DNA of 19,752 bases from Bacteroidales bacterium. Its GTDB lineage: Bacteria; Bacteroidota; Bacteroidia; Bacteroidales; Bacteroidaceae. Where the stretch lies: contig SFKY01000041.1 of the NCBI GenBank assembly GCA_004554665.1, positions 1 to 19,752 on the forward strand, in the 5' to 3' direction. The notes beneath the pieces are model-generated. The model worked only from the letters and a program-made list of their open reading frames with translations. It was not told the DNA's origin and did no database searches. This document shows positions 7,111-16,120 of this stretch, piece after piece. Each line of letters opens with the position of its first letter. Positions within the stretch are counted from its first letter, which is position 1. The translations under genes and the position numbers were made by a program.

Positions 7111-8616
7111 TTACAGTTGGGCGATAGTGGCGAAATCTCCTATGTGGCGGATGATGGGACCTACGGCATCGTAGATGATCTCCTGTGCCCAGAAAGGGGC
7201 AGAACCGAGACCTGCCACGCAGAATATGAGGCCGGCAACGGCTATCCGCTCGTCCCATGTGGCATCGGTGAGCTTGAGGAACTCGGGATTGGGAATCTTC
7301 TGGAACAGAATCTTGCCTACTACGCGGAGGATATAAACCGCTGTCACTACGATGGAGGTACAAGCGATGATGGTGGCCACACGGTGGAACATGTCGGCAT
7401 TCTGGAACGAGCCCACAAAGATGCTCATCTCAGCCACAAAGCCAGAGAATCCAGGCAATCCGAGGTTGGCCAAACCGGCAACCACGTAAGACACTGCCAA
7501 GAAGGGCACCACCTTCATGAGGCCGCCAAGATAGCGCACGTCACGGGTGCCGGCACGGTGGTAAATCATACCGATCACCGCAAAGAAGAGGGCGGTCATC
7601 AATCCATGTGAAAGCATCTGGATCACAGCACCAGTGATGGCTGTCTGGGTCAGCATGCAGAGGGCAAAGAGCACCATACCGCAGTGGGAGACAGAACTAT
7701 AGGCATTGATGTACTTGAGGTCTGTCTGTACACAGGCAGAGAGCGCTCCGTAAACCACAGAGATAGTGGTCAGCACCAGGAAGAACGGTGCCCACGTGTC
7801 GAGTGCGCCTGGCATGAGGTACATGGCAATGCGGAAACAGCCGTATCCTCCAAGCTTCATGAGCACACCTGCATGGAGCATAGATACTGCTGTGGGCGCA
7901 CTGGCGTGACCGTCGGGTGACCATGTGTGGAATGGGAACAAGGCGCCGAGCACTCCGAATCCGATAAAGAGGAAGGGGAAGAAGATGGTCTGCACCTCCT
8001 CGGGGATGTTGGCCATTGCGGCAATCTCATTCACGTTCATGGTAGTGGCTCCGCTGAAGAAGTAGATGGCCAGGATGCCGATGATGAGCAGGGCAGAACC
8101 GCCCATGAGCATCAGGGTAAGCTTCATGGCTGCATACTCCTTGGCTCCCGTTCCCCATACGCCGATGAGCAGGTACATGGGAATGAGGGCTACCTCGTAG
8201 AACATGAACATGGTGAACATGTCGGTGGAGATGAAGAAGCCGAAGACACCTGTACTCAGCAGGGTGAACCAGAGAAAATACTCCTTGTGCTGGGACATGG
8301 CCTGCCAGGAGGCAAACGTGCCGGTAAACACGATGATGGCCGAAAGGAGAATCATTACTACGGAGATGCCGTCGACTCCTACGCTGTAGGCAATGTTGAG
8401 CGGGGCAAACCAAGGGGCGCTGTAAGTGAACAGCATGGGGTCGGTGTTGCCTGCATGACGCATCTGGATGAAGGTGACGGTAAGCCATATGGCCAGTATC
8501 AGAAGTGCACTGGCACCGGCTACCATAACACCACGCACCTGTCCGAGATTCTTGGCAAACCAGAGGCCAAGCAGCATCAGGACGGGGATGACTACGAATA
8601 ATGTTAATATACTCAT
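7111..8616 (-). CDS. nuoM: NADH-quinone oxidoreductase subunit M
   Basis: A 501-residue antiporter-like membrane subunit (E. coli about 509), with FYEVALIPMYLLIGVWG containing Glu141, the APTAVSMLHAGVLMKLGGYG segment containing Lys254, and FVAEMSIFVGSF with a conserved Glu. The oddity is TM7. Seven residues before the conserved His (His230 in LFPFHTWSPDGH), NuoL and NuoN of this same operon carry Lys, as does E. coli NuoM (Lys234), but here the residue is Leu223. The base sequence at 7941-7970 reads clearly, so this is not a translation slip. It may be a lineage-wide variant with another residue taking the role. The gene lies 12 bp after nuoL and 28 bp before nuoN. Confidence 0.95.
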   Translation of the reverse strand: MSILTLFVVIPVLMLLGLWFAKNLGQVRGVMVAGASALLILAIWLTVTFIQMRHAGNTDPMLFTYSAPWFAPLNIAYSVGVDGISVVMILLSAIIVFTGTFASWQAMSQHKEYFLWFTLLSTGVFGFFISTDMFTMFMFYEVALIPMYLLIGVWGTGAKEYAAMKLTLMLMGGSALLIIGILAIYFFSGATTMNVNEIAAMANIPEEVQTIFFPFLFIGFGVLGALFPFHTWSPDGHASAPTAVSMLHAGVLMKLGGYGCFRIAMYLMPGALDTWAPFFLVLTTISVVYGALSACVQTDLKYINAYSSVSHCGMVLFALCMLTQTAITGAVIQMLSHGLMTALFFAVIGMIYHRAGTRDVRYLGGLMKVVPFLAVSYVVAGLANLGLPGFSGFVAEMSIFVGSFQNADMFHRVATIIACTSIVVTAVYILRVVGKILFQKIPNPEFLKLTDATWDERIAVAGLIFCVAGLGSAPFWAQEIIYDAVGPIIRHIGDFATIAQL

Positions 8617-8628
8617 GATGTGAATGCT

Positions 8629-10617
8629 CTAAATACAAAGAAGAATTAATGATATGGCAACACTGCCGGTGAGGAACCAGATGACATACTGGCGAACGTC
8701 GCCGCTCTGCCACGGACGGATGGTCTCGCCTGCCTCCTGGGTTCCCCAAGCCATGAAGTTCATCGTGCCATCGATAACTCTGCGGTCGAACCAAGCAATG
8801 GGTTTGGATACCAGATTGAAAATAATCTTGTGGGTGACAAACTGATATACCTCGTCCATGTAGAAACGCTTGTAGGCTGCGCGGTGCAGACGCGGGAACG
8901 TCTTGTAGAGTCTGTCAGCAATGGGCTGGCTCTCACCTTTATAGATATAGGTGGCCAAAGCGATGCTGATGATGGCAATCACCGTGCTGGTGAGGGCCAC
9001 TTGCATGTCGAAATGTATCGTGTAGTCCTGTCCAGAGGCTGTCACGAAGCTGCCGAAGCTGCCTCCCCAACCCAAGAAACCGGCCAATGTGGTATAGATA
9101 CCCACGCCTACGGTGATGACACACAATACGATCAGAGGAATGGTCATCGTCAGCGGTGCCTCGTGCGGTGTGTGGTGCGCATGGAGTTCCTTGTTCTCTG
9201 TGCCCCAGAATATTCCGTAGTAGAGACGGAACATGTAGAAGGCCGTCATGGCGGCAACACCTGTCATGATCCATCCCACAGCAGGACTGTAAGCGAAGCA
9301 GGCAGTGATAATCTCGTCCTTAGAACTGAAGCCGGAGAAGAAAGGAATTCCGGCAATGGCCAGACAGGAGATGAGGAAGGTGACATGGGTCACGGGCATA
9401 TACTTGCGCAAGCCTCCCATGGCCGACATCTCATTCGAATGGACGGCGTGGATGATACATCCGGCGCCAAGGAAGAGGCAAGCCTTGAACATGGCGTGGG
9501 TGAACAGGTGGAACATGGAGGCCATGTAGCCGAGTGAGCCGTGGTTGTCGATCACTGCACCATGATGTCCGGGCAGACATACGCCCAAGGCTACCATCAT
9601 GAAGGCAATCTGCGAGATGGTGGAGAAAGCGAGCACACGCTTGATATCGCTCTGGGCACAAGCCACTGCAGCAGCATAGAATGCGGTGAATACACCAATG
9701 TAGACCACGATGCTCATTTGCCCGGGGGCATACTCAATCCACAACGGGAAGAGACGGGCTATCTGGAATACACCGGCAACCACCATCGTGGCAGCGTGGA
9801 TGAGCGCGCTGACAGGCGTAGGACCTTCCATAGCATCGGGCAGCCAGATGTGCAGCGGGAACATGGCGCTCTTACCGGCTCCACCGATAAACATCAGTAC
9901 AAGCGCGGTAGGCAGGATGAAGCCGCCGGCAGCCACTGCCTTGGCCACGTCGACAGGGATAAACGGTGTCGCGGTAGAAGCCATCTGCAGATTCTCTACA
10001 AATGAGAAGCTGAACGACTGGGTATAATAACCGAAAATGAGGATACCGATAAGGAAGAACATATCGGCAAAACGTGTCACGATAAATGCCTTCTTCGAAG
10101 CGGCTACGGCAGCATGCAGCGGATAATAGAAGCCGATGAGCAGATAAGAGCTCACACCCACAAGCTCCCAGAAGAGGTACATCTGGAAGATGTTGGTGGC
10201 TACCACAAGGCCGAGCATGGACATGGTGAACAGCGAAAGGAACGCATAGTAGCGCTGGAAACCTTTCTCACCGTGCATATAGCCGAACGAATAGATGTGT
10301 ACCATCAGACTGACAGTGGAGATGACGATGAGCATCATCACCGATATCGGGTCGAGCATGATACCGAGGTCGAAGTTGAGACTGCCCATCGGCAACCAGG
10401 TAAAGTTGAAAGGCACGATGGTCGCGAACGAACCGTCTGCACAGCGGTCGGCCGTGAAATAGCAGAACGCTGTGGCATAAGAAAGCAGGGTGACCAGACC
10501 CAACGAGGTGGTTCCGATGAGGCCTGCCGACTTGTGCGACATCTTCATGCCGCAGAGGCCCAGTACCAAGAAGCTCAGGAGCGGCAGAAGTAGTATCAAA
10601 AATGTGTAACTATACAT
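8629..10617 (-). CDS. nuoL: NADH-quinone oxidoreductase subunit L
   Basis: A 662-residue distal antiporter-like subunit, longer than the E. coli one (about 613). Landmarks: YLFWELVGVSSYLLIGFYY with Glu151, GGAGKSAMFPLHIWLPDAM with the TM7 Lys249, GPTPVSALIHAATMV, and SDIKRVLAFSTISQ with Lys326. A long C-terminal section with a last hydrophobic helix fits the lateral helix HL that runs along the membrane arm in this family. It starts 5 bp after the nuoK stop. It forms the far end of the proton-pumping arm. Confidence 0.95.
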   Translation of the reverse strand: MYSYTFLILLLPLLSFLVLGLCGMKMSHKSAGLIGTTSLGLVTLLSYATAFCYFTADRCADGSFATIVPFNFTWLPMGSLNFDLGIMLDPISVMMLIVISTVSLMVHIYSFGYMHGEKGFQRYYAFLSLFTMSMLGLVVATNIFQMYLFWELVGVSSYLLIGFYYPLHAAVAASKKAFIVTRFADMFFLIGILIFGYYTQSFSFSFVENLQMASTATPFIPVDVAKAVAAGGFILPTALVLMFIGGAGKSAMFPLHIWLPDAMEGPTPVSALIHAATMVVAGVFQIARLFPLWIEYAPGQMSIVVYIGVFTAFYAAAVACAQSDIKRVLAFSTISQIAFMMVALGVCLPGHHGAVIDNHGSLGYMASMFHLFTHAMFKACLFLGAGCIIHAVHSNEMSAMGGLRKYMPVTHVTFLISCLAIAGIPFFSGFSSKDEIITACFAYSPAVGWIMTGVAAMTAFYMFRLYYGIFWGTENKELHAHHTPHEAPLTMTIPLIVLCVITVGVGIYTTLAGFLGWGGSFGSFVTASGQDYTIHFDMQVALTSTVIAIISIALATYIYKGESQPIADRLYKTFPRLHRAAYKRFYMDEVYQFVTHKIIFNLVSKPIAWFDRRVIDGTMNFMAWGTQEAGETIRPWQSGDVRQYVIWFLTGSVAISLILLCI

Positions 10618-10622
10618 TGCTA

Positions 10623-10931
10623 TCAGAATTTCATGTTTTCAATACTGTTCACCTGGTCACTGTGGTAGTTGCGGTAAACATTGATAATTATAGCCAACGC
10701 CACAGCCGTCTCTGCCGCACTCACGCCGATGGAGAACAATGTGAAGAAGAAGCCTTCCAATTGTCCGGGGAAGAGCAGGCGGTTGAACACTGCGAAGTTG
10801 AGGTCTACTGAATTCAATACGAGCTCCACGGAGATGAGCATGGCCACCAGGTTGCGGCGGGTGACAAATCCGAACACTCCGATGAAGAACAGCAGTGCGC
10901 TAAGCACGAGATAACACTCTACGGGAATCAT
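10623..10931 (-). CDS. nuoK: NADH-quinone oxidoreductase subunit K
   Basis: A 102-residue, three-helix membrane subunit with the two buried glutamates of the family, Glu36 (ISVELVLNSV) and Glu74 (SAAETAVALA). I place the start at the ATG at 10931 (MIPVECYLVLSALLF). That gives the usual family length and an ATGA overlap with the nuoJ stop, which suggests translational coupling. A longer frame reaching back to 10976 adds 15 basic residues not expected in NuoK. Confidence 0.95.
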   Translation of the reverse strand: MIPVECYLVLSALLFFIGVFGFVTRRNLVAMLISVELVLNSVDLNFAVFNRLLFPGQLEGFFFTLFSIGVSAAETAVALAIIINVYRNYHSDQVNSIENMKF

Positions 10932-11449
10932 TTGTCGTCCTCCTTTCTTGCAATCATGATGCCTCCGATGATACATGCCAGCAGGAATACTGAGATGAGC
11001 TCGAAGGGAAGTACATACTGATATTTCTCTGAACCTACGAGGGCTGTACCAATCTGCTCCATCGGCAGTTCTACGTCAGCCACTTCGGTAGCGGCGTTGA
11101 TAAACTGGTTCTTCATATAGACTACCAGTATCGTAGCCAGTCCGATGACAGAAATCAGGGCACCGCCAGCGATGCGGGAACCCTTGAAGCGCTCCTTGAG
11201 TCCTTGCAGCGCATCCTTGCTGACCAGCTGGATAGCAAAGATGAACATCATGGTGATACCACCTGCATAAACGGCGATCTGGGCGGCACCGAGGAAGGTG
11301 TAGTCCAACAGAAAGTACATGCCGGCGATACCGAAGAGTACAAACATGAGGTAGGTGGCTGCCCGCATGATGCGCTTGGTGAGCACACACAGGATGGCCG
11401 AGCCAAGAATGACTACGGCCAGAATACAAAACATTACGATATTTGCCAT
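10928..11449 (-). CDS. nuoJ: NADH-quinone oxidoreductase subunit J
   Basis: A 173-residue membrane subunit with five predicted helices. The segment AAQIAVYAGGITMMFIF corresponds to the conserved TM3 of NuoJ, which contains a pi-bulge and links quinone reduction to proton movement. The length is close to the family norm (about 165-185). It begins 7 bp after nuoI and overlaps nuoK by 4 bp. Confidence 0.94.
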   Translation of the reverse strand: MANIVMFCILAVVILGSAILCVLTKRIMRAATYLMFVLFGIAGMYFLLDYTFLGAAQIAVYAGGITMMFIFAIQLVSKDALQGLKERFKGSRIAGGALISVIGLATILVVYMKNQFINAATEVADVELPMEQIGTALVGSEKYQYVLPFELISVFLLACIIGGIMIARKEDDK

Positions 11450-11456
11450 AATCTAT

Positions 11457-11984
11457 TTACTTGGTTTTAGTGTTAAACTTACCTATGGTCAGGGGAGCGC
11501 CGCCATCCAAGAGGTTGGGGAGGCTTCCGCCCTCATAAACTTCCTTGTCGAGGTGCAGCACCAGTTGCTTACGGTCGAAGGTGGCATTCTCGAAGTCGTT
11601 GACAAACTCAATGGCGTCGAAGTTGCAGGCGTTGACACAGAGCTGGCAAAACATGCAGTCGCCCATGTCATACTGATAGTCCACCAACTGGCGTTTCTTC
11701 TTGCCTGTCTCAGGATTCTCCACCATCTCTGAAACAATCTTGATGGTGCCGTTGGGGCAGGCTTTCTCGCACATCGTACAAGCTACACACTTGCTGGCAC
11801 CGTTCTCGTCGCGCTTGAACACCAGACGGCCGCGGTGGCGGGCACTTACGTGCAGTGTGGTCTTGCGGTTTTCAGGATACTGCTCCGTGCTCTTCGGTGT
11901 GAAATACTCCTTCAGAGTGGTTTTCATGCCGACGGCGAGTGTCTTGACAGCAGCTCCTATCTCACCGAAATATGAATTAGACAT
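11457..11984 (-). CDS. nuoI: NADH-quinone oxidoreductase subunit I, 2x[4Fe-4S] ferredoxin-like
   Basis: A 175-residue iron-sulfur subunit that passes electrons along the connecting module to NuoB. Two CxxCxxCxxxC motifs are visible: Cys66, 69, 72, 76 (CVACTMCEKACP) and Cys110, 113, 116, 120 (CMFCQLCVNACN). The second has Asn where most ferredoxin motifs have Pro after the last Cys, a mild deviation. The HVSARHRGRLVF segment upstream matches the usual NuoI lead-in (family form similar to RFRG). It sits 33 bp after nuoH. In the absence of NuoEFG, NuoI is the likely entry point for electrons from an unknown donor. Confidence 0.95.
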   Translation of the reverse strand: MSNSYFGEIGAAVKTLAVGMKTTLKEYFTPKSTEQYPENRKTTLHVSARHRGRLVFKRDENGASKCVACTMCEKACPNGTIKIVSEMVENPETGKKKRQLVDYQYDMGDCMFCQLCVNACNFDAIEFVNDFENATFDRKQLVLHLDKEVYEGGSLPNLLDGGAPLTIGKFNTKTK

Positions 11985-12017
11985 ATCTTATAATATAGTT
12001 AATCGAACATTGGTTTA

Positions 12018-13103
12018 TTAAATAATCCATCCCATAGCGGCGCACAGGGTAGTGAGCACCAGCACGCAGAGCATCAGGGGCATGATGTACTTCCACTCCA
12101 GCTTCAGAATCTGGTCCACACGCAGACGGGGGAATGTCCAGCGTACCCACATGAGAATCCAGACGATGAAGAAAGTCTTGGCGAAGAACCATACGATTCC
12201 GGGGATGAGGTTCATCAAGTTGTCAAAAGCCTCCACACCGATGTTGATGGGAGCCCATCCGCCGAGGAACACGCCGCTGGCGATACCCGAGATGACAAAC
12301 AGGTTGAGGTACTCTGCCAGATAGTAGAACCCAAAACCCATACCCGAATACTCGGTATGGTAACCGGCGGTAAGCTCGCTCTCGGCCTCGGCCAAGTCGA
12401 ATGGACCACGGTTGGCCTCAGCGTTACCGGCCACCAAGAAGGCGAGGAAAGCCAGGATGGCAGGCACGTGTCCCTGAATGAGCAGGCACTTCCAAGGACC
12501 GGTCTGGGCCTCTACGATGCCGCTCATCTGCATGGTGCCGGTGAGCACCACGGCACAGATGAGGCACAAGCCCAGAGACATCTCGTAAGAGATCATCTGT
12601 ACGGCGCCACGCATGGCCGATACCACCGAATACTTGTTGTTGGAACCCCAACCGGCAAGGAATACGCCCAAAACACCAATCGAACTGATGGCGGTAAGGA
12701 GGAAGATGCCCACATTGAAGTCGAGGATGTGCATGCCCTTGTTCCAAGGAAGGAACGAGAAGGTACCCACCGAAGCGGCAATCACGAGCAGCGGGGCGAT
12801 GCAATAGAGCAGTTTGTCGGCCTTTTCTACCACAAAGATCTCCTTGATGAGCATCTTCAGCACGTCGGCAAACACCTGAAGCGTACCCCAGAAACCCACA
12901 CGCACCGGACCTATACGGCACTGGAAGTACGCGCAGACCTTACGCTCCATGAAAATCAGTACGATAGCTATCAGCGCATAGGCAGTAAGAATACCCACGC
13001 CGACCAGCACGCACTCTATCAGGATGGTCCAGAAGTCGCACAGACCCAATGTCTGTCGCAACAGTTGGTCTATCCAATTTGTTACTATAGAGAAATCAAA
13101 CAT
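12018..13103 (-). CDS. nuoH: NADH-quinone oxidoreductase subunit H
   Basis: A 361-residue heel subunit that forms part of the quinone chamber with NuoB and NuoD. Family landmarks: FMERKVCAYFQCRIGPVRVG (51-70), the loop GFWGTLQVFADVLKMLIKE, and EANRGPFDLAEAESELTAGY (229-248) followed by HTEYSG, which hold the acidic residues lining the chamber. In the ERKV segment the common Asn of GPNRVG is Val here. The flanking spaces are 53 bp (after nuoCD) and 33 bp (before nuoI), the widest gaps inside the operon apart from nuoM-nuoN; I see no promoter in them. Confidence 0.95.
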   Translation of the reverse strand: MFDFSIVTNWIDQLLRQTLGLCDFWTILIECVLVGVGILTAYALIAIVLIFMERKVCAYFQCRIGPVRVGFWGTLQVFADVLKMLIKEIFVVEKADKLLYCIAPLLVIAASVGTFSFLPWNKGMHILDFNVGIFLLTAISSIGVLGVFLAGWGSNNKYSVVSAMRGAVQMISYEMSLGLCLICAVVLTGTMQMSGIVEAQTGPWKCLLIQGHVPAILAFLAFLVAGNAEANRGPFDLAEAESELTAGYHTEYSGMGFGFYYLAEYLNLFVISGIASGVFLGGWAPINIGVEAFDNLMNLIPGIVWFFAKTFFIVWILMWVRWTFPRLRVDQILKLEWKYIMPLMLCVLVLTTLCAAMGWII

Positions 13104-13156
13104 TTGTTTAATTCTTATTGGTTAATTCTTTATGATTATCTGATTCTGTTGTCGCT

Positions 13157-14722
13157 TTAGCGGTCGATGTCGGGTATCACGAAGTCGAGCGCCGCACCCG
13201 TTGTGATGAGGTCGGCTATCTTCTCTCCGCGTAGCATCTCGTCCATAGCGGCAACGTGGTTGAGTCCCATCGGGCGGAACTTCAGACGGTACGGGCTCTT
13301 GTCGCCACGGCTGTCGAGGTAGACACCAATCTCGCCACGCGAGCCTTCGCATGAGAAGTACCACTGTCCCTCGGGCACCTTGATGATAGGCTTCTGCTTC
13401 ACATAGAAGTCGCCCTCTGGGATGTTGTCGATCAGCTGCTCGATGATGTGCAGGCTCTGATAGAGCTCGTCGATACGGTTCATATAGCGGGCCATGCTGT
13501 CGCATGTGTCGCGGGTTACCTGCTCAAACTCTACCTTGTCATACATATCGTAAGGATGGTTCTTGCGCACATCGTTTTTCCAGCCGCTCGCACGACCCGA
13601 GCATCCTGTCACGCCGTAGCTGATGATGTTCTCCTTGTCCATCACACCGATGTTCTCGAAACGCTGGTGAGTGATGACATTGTCGCCGAATACGTCCAGA
13701 TACTCCTGGATGATCGGGCGCAGGTAAGCCACGAGATCCTTCACGTTCTTCACAAAGTTGGGATCGATGTCATCCTGCAGACCTCCGATACGGTAGTAGT
13801 TCTGTATCAGTCGTCCACCGGTGGTCTCCTCCATCACGTTGAGCACGTGCTCGCGGTCGCGCATGTTGTAGAGGAATGCCGTAAGGGCACCCAAGTCCTG
13901 CGCGCAACAGCCCAGATAGAGCAGGTGCGAGTCTATACGCTGCAGCTCGTCCATGATGGTACGCACGTACTTGATACGGTCTGTCAACTCCACGCCCATA
14001 GCCTCTTCGATAACGCCCACCAGCGCGTGGCGGTTCATCATCGCGCTCAGATAGTCCATACGGTCTGTCAGCGCCAGGGTCTGCGGATAGGTGTACGATT
14101 CGCACATCTTCTCGATACCGCGGTGTATATAGCCCAGATGGGGATAGATACGCTTGATGGTCTCTCCGTCGAGCACGGTCTGCAAGCGGAGCACACCATG
14201 AGTAGAGGGGTGCTGCGGGCCGATGTTGATGACAAACTCTTCGTCTGTGAACAGTTTGTTCTGCTTGGCGGTGAGCTTGCCGTGCTTGTCGATGGCATAC
14301 TCGTAGCCGAAGTCGTTCTCCACATCATCCTCCAGCGAGTAGCCGTTGGAAGCCATGTCATAGTCCTTGCGCAGGGGATAGCCCTTGAAGTCGTTGCGCA
14401 GATACAGGCGGCGCATGTCGGGATGCCCCAGGAACTTGATGCCGTAGAAGTCGAACACCTCGCGCTCCAGTATGTTGGCTATCTTCCACAGTCCGCATAC
14501 AGTGGGCAGCACGGCCTCTCCGTCCACGGTCTTGGCCATCTGCTTCACGCTGGTGCGCTCATGGTTGTCTGTGTTTTCCAGAATGTAGATACATCCGAGT
14601 CCCTCTTCGCCGAAATCCTCGCCGATAATGGTAACAAGGTAGTCGAAATGCTGCTCATTCTTCAGCTTTGCCATCTCCGAGGCAAAGTTCTCAAAACCGA
14701 ATTCTTTGTTAGTTAATTTCAT
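13157..14722 (-). CDS. nuoCD: NADH-quinone oxidoreductase fused subunit C/D
   Basis: A 521-residue natural fusion of NuoC and NuoD. The NuoC part (about 1-130) carries EREVFDFYGIKFLGHPDMRR (86-105) and its tail LRKDYDM. A linker follows to about 160. The NuoD part (about 163-521) starts INIGPQHPSTHGVLRL, with the quinone-site histidines in HPSTHG (171-176) and Tyr198 in HLGYIHRGIEK, and ends DFVIPDIDR, the typical NuoD terminus. The fusion is also seen in E. coli, but this one is about 80 residues shorter because the NuoC part and linker are compact. It follows nuoB by 11 bp. A 422-codon frame on the other strand is a compositional shadow. Confidence 0.95.
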   Translation of the reverse strand: MKLTNKEFGFENFASEMAKLKNEQHFDYLVTIIGEDFGEEGLGCIYILENTDNHERTSVKQMAKTVDGEAVLPTVCGLWKIANILEREVFDFYGIKFLGHPDMRRLYLRNDFKGYPLRKDYDMASNGYSLEDDVENDFGYEYAIDKHGKLTAKQNKLFTDEEFVINIGPQHPSTHGVLRLQTVLDGETIKRIYPHLGYIHRGIEKMCESYTYPQTLALTDRMDYLSAMMNRHALVGVIEEAMGVELTDRIKYVRTIMDELQRIDSHLLYLGCCAQDLGALTAFLYNMRDREHVLNVMEETTGGRLIQNYYRIGGLQDDIDPNFVKNVKDLVAYLRPIIQEYLDVFGDNVITHQRFENIGVMDKENIISYGVTGCSGRASGWKNDVRKNHPYDMYDKVEFEQVTRDTCDSMARYMNRIDELYQSLHIIEQLIDNIPEGDFYVKQKPIIKVPEGQWYFSCEGSRGEIGVYLDSRGDKSPYRLKFRPMGLNHVAAMDEMLRGEKIADLITTGAALDFVIPDIDR

Positions 14723-14733
14723 CTTTCCCTACC

Positions 14734-15564
14734 TTATTTATTATTATTAGCTTCGGGCTTGGCGGCGGGAGCCTTTGCGGCCAGCTCGTCTATCTCCTTG
14801 CCCAGTTTCTCCACCTCTGCCTTGGACGGAGCCTTCTCCACTACGATGGCAGGCTTCTTGGCGGCAGCAGGCTTGGCAGCGGGTGCAGGTTTGGCAGCGG
14901 CGGCACGCGCCTGCTTGGTCTCCTCGACAGAGATGCCCAGCTTGTTCTCGAATATCAGTTCCTCGTTGCTCTTGCCGAGCAGGCGCTCCTCAGCGTTCTG
15001 CTTGTGGTTGGCGCCACCGAAGAATTTCTCGATTTTCACCTTGCGCTGCAGCTGCATCATACCATAGAGGATGGCCTCCGGACGCGGAGGACATCCGGGG
15101 ATGTACACATCCACGGGCACAATCTCGTCGATGCCTTTCACCACGTGGTAACTGCCCTTGAAAGGGCCGCCAGAGATGGCGCAGCCGCCTACAGCTATCA
15201 CATATTTGGGCTCGGCCATCTCGTCGTACAGACGTTTCAGGGCAGGAGCCATCTTGCTGGTGATAGTACCGGCGCACATGATCAGGTCGGCCTGACGTGG
15301 TGAGTTGCGCGTAACCTCAAAACCGAAGCGTGAGAAGTCGTAGCGCGCGCATCCCACGGCCATAAACTCGATACCGCAGCACGATGTGGCAAACGTCAGA
15401 GACCACAGCGAGTTGCTGCGTCCCCAGTTGATGAGCTGGTCCAGATTGCCGAGCACCAGGTTTACACCGCCCTCGTTCAGCTCGTCAGCCATTTTCTCCA
15501 GCGTGCTGTTGTCTTTCCACTCCTCGTAGGGGAGTGCTTTGATTTTAGGCTTTCTTACTTCCAT
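14734..15564 (-). CDS. nuoB: NADH-quinone oxidoreductase subunit B with Ala/Lys/Pro-rich C-terminal tail
   Basis: A 276-residue subunit carrying the terminal [4Fe-4S] cluster N2 that reduces quinone. The core (about 25-180) shows TSCCGIEFMAVG with the adjacent Cys62 and Cys63, VGGCAISGG with Cys128, and YIPGCPPRPEA with Cys158. E. coli NuoB has about 220 residues. Here residues about 217-276 form an extra low-complexity tail (repeats of AKPA and KKPA, then a short helix with VEKLGKEIDELAAK, ending NNNK). The tail is not a known domain and may be a flexible contact arm. The start overlaps the nuoA stop by 10 bp. Confidence 0.95.
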   Translation of the reverse strand: MEVRKPKIKALPYEEWKDNSTLEKMADELNEGGVNLVLGNLDQLINWGRSNSLWSLTFATSCCGIEFMAVGCARYDFSRFGFEVTRNSPRQADLIMCAGTITSKMAPALKRLYDEMAEPKYVIAVGGCAISGGPFKGSYHVVKGIDEIVPVDVYIPGCPPRPEAILYGMMQLQRKVKIEKFFGGANHKQNAEERLLGKSNEELIFENKLGISVEETKQARAAAAKPAPAAKPAAAKKPAIVVEKAPSKAEVEKLGKEIDELAAKAPAAKPEANNNK

Positions 15565-15905
15565 TCCAACGCTCCTTTCCGCCAGGCATAAGCCAAGCCA
15601 AATACAAGTACCAGCAGGAAGAATCCGATGCTTACCAAAGCCATCGCACCAAACTGCTTAACTACGACTGCCCAAGGATAGAGAAACATGGTCTCGATGT
15701 CGAACACCAGGAAGAGAATGGCAAACAGGTAGTATCCGATATGCACGGGCAGCCAAGAACTGCCGCGTGTGGGGACACCACACTCGAAGGGTTCGCCTTT
15801 CACTGGGTTGTACGAGCGCGGACCGATGAGCTTCGCGATGACGTATGCAGCCACCACCAAGGTAACAGCCGTTAGCAAAACGGTAATCAACAAAGTGAAA
15901 TTCAT
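15555..15905 (-). CDS. nuoA: NADH-quinone oxidoreductase subunit A
   Basis: A 116-residue, three-helix membrane subunit and the first gene of the operon. The conserved loop is seen as KGEPFECGVPTRGSSW (with the cysteine of the ECG motif), and FLVFDIETMFLYPWAVV carries the acidic residues of TM2. The length is near the E. coli size (147 with extensions). It is preceded by the operon promoter at 15971-15978 and a leader of about 60 nt. Confidence 0.95.
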   Translation of the reverse strand: MNFTLLITVLLTAVTLVVAAYVIAKLIGPRSYNPVKGEPFECGVPTRGSSWLPVHIGYYLFAILFLVFDIETMFLYPWAVVVKQFGAMALVSIGFFLLVLVFGLAYAWRKGALEWK

Positions 15906-15970
15906 AAAATCTATAACGTTATTTAATGATAATTATCGATAAGGAAACAGTGTTTGCCATTTCCATTTTG

Positions 15971-15978
15971 CAAAGTTA
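15971..15978 (-). promoter_or_regulatory. Probable promoter of the nuo operon (-7 element)
   Basis: The minus strand has TAACTTTG (15971-15978), a full match to the TAnnTTTG -7 element, in an AT-rich stretch 66 bp before nuoA. No good TTTG is found 19-21 bp further upstream, so the -33 element is weak, which might mean an activator is needed. Transcription would start near 15964. Confidence 0.5.
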
Positions 15979-16120
15979 CGATTTTTTTTCAGAACATAGG
16001 CTAAGATTGCCGAAAAAATGTTGCCCATTTCCTTATTCTTATGCACAATTATTTCATGATTGTGTACGTGCATGCGTGCGTAAGGGGCTGTCTGTGCCTC
16101 TCTGGGGTGGCATATAGAGA

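Noticed and set aside
10932..10976. An upstream start for nuoK adding 15 residues
   Set aside because: The added segment is His-, Arg- and Lys-rich and unlike any NuoK N-terminus. The ATG at 10931 gives the family length and an ATGA overlap with nuoJ.
13448..14716. A 422-codon open frame on the plus strand
   Set aside because: It lies wholly antisense to nuoCD, whose motifs are unmistakable. The antisense translation has no recognisable domain, and its length is explained by the codon bias of the real gene.
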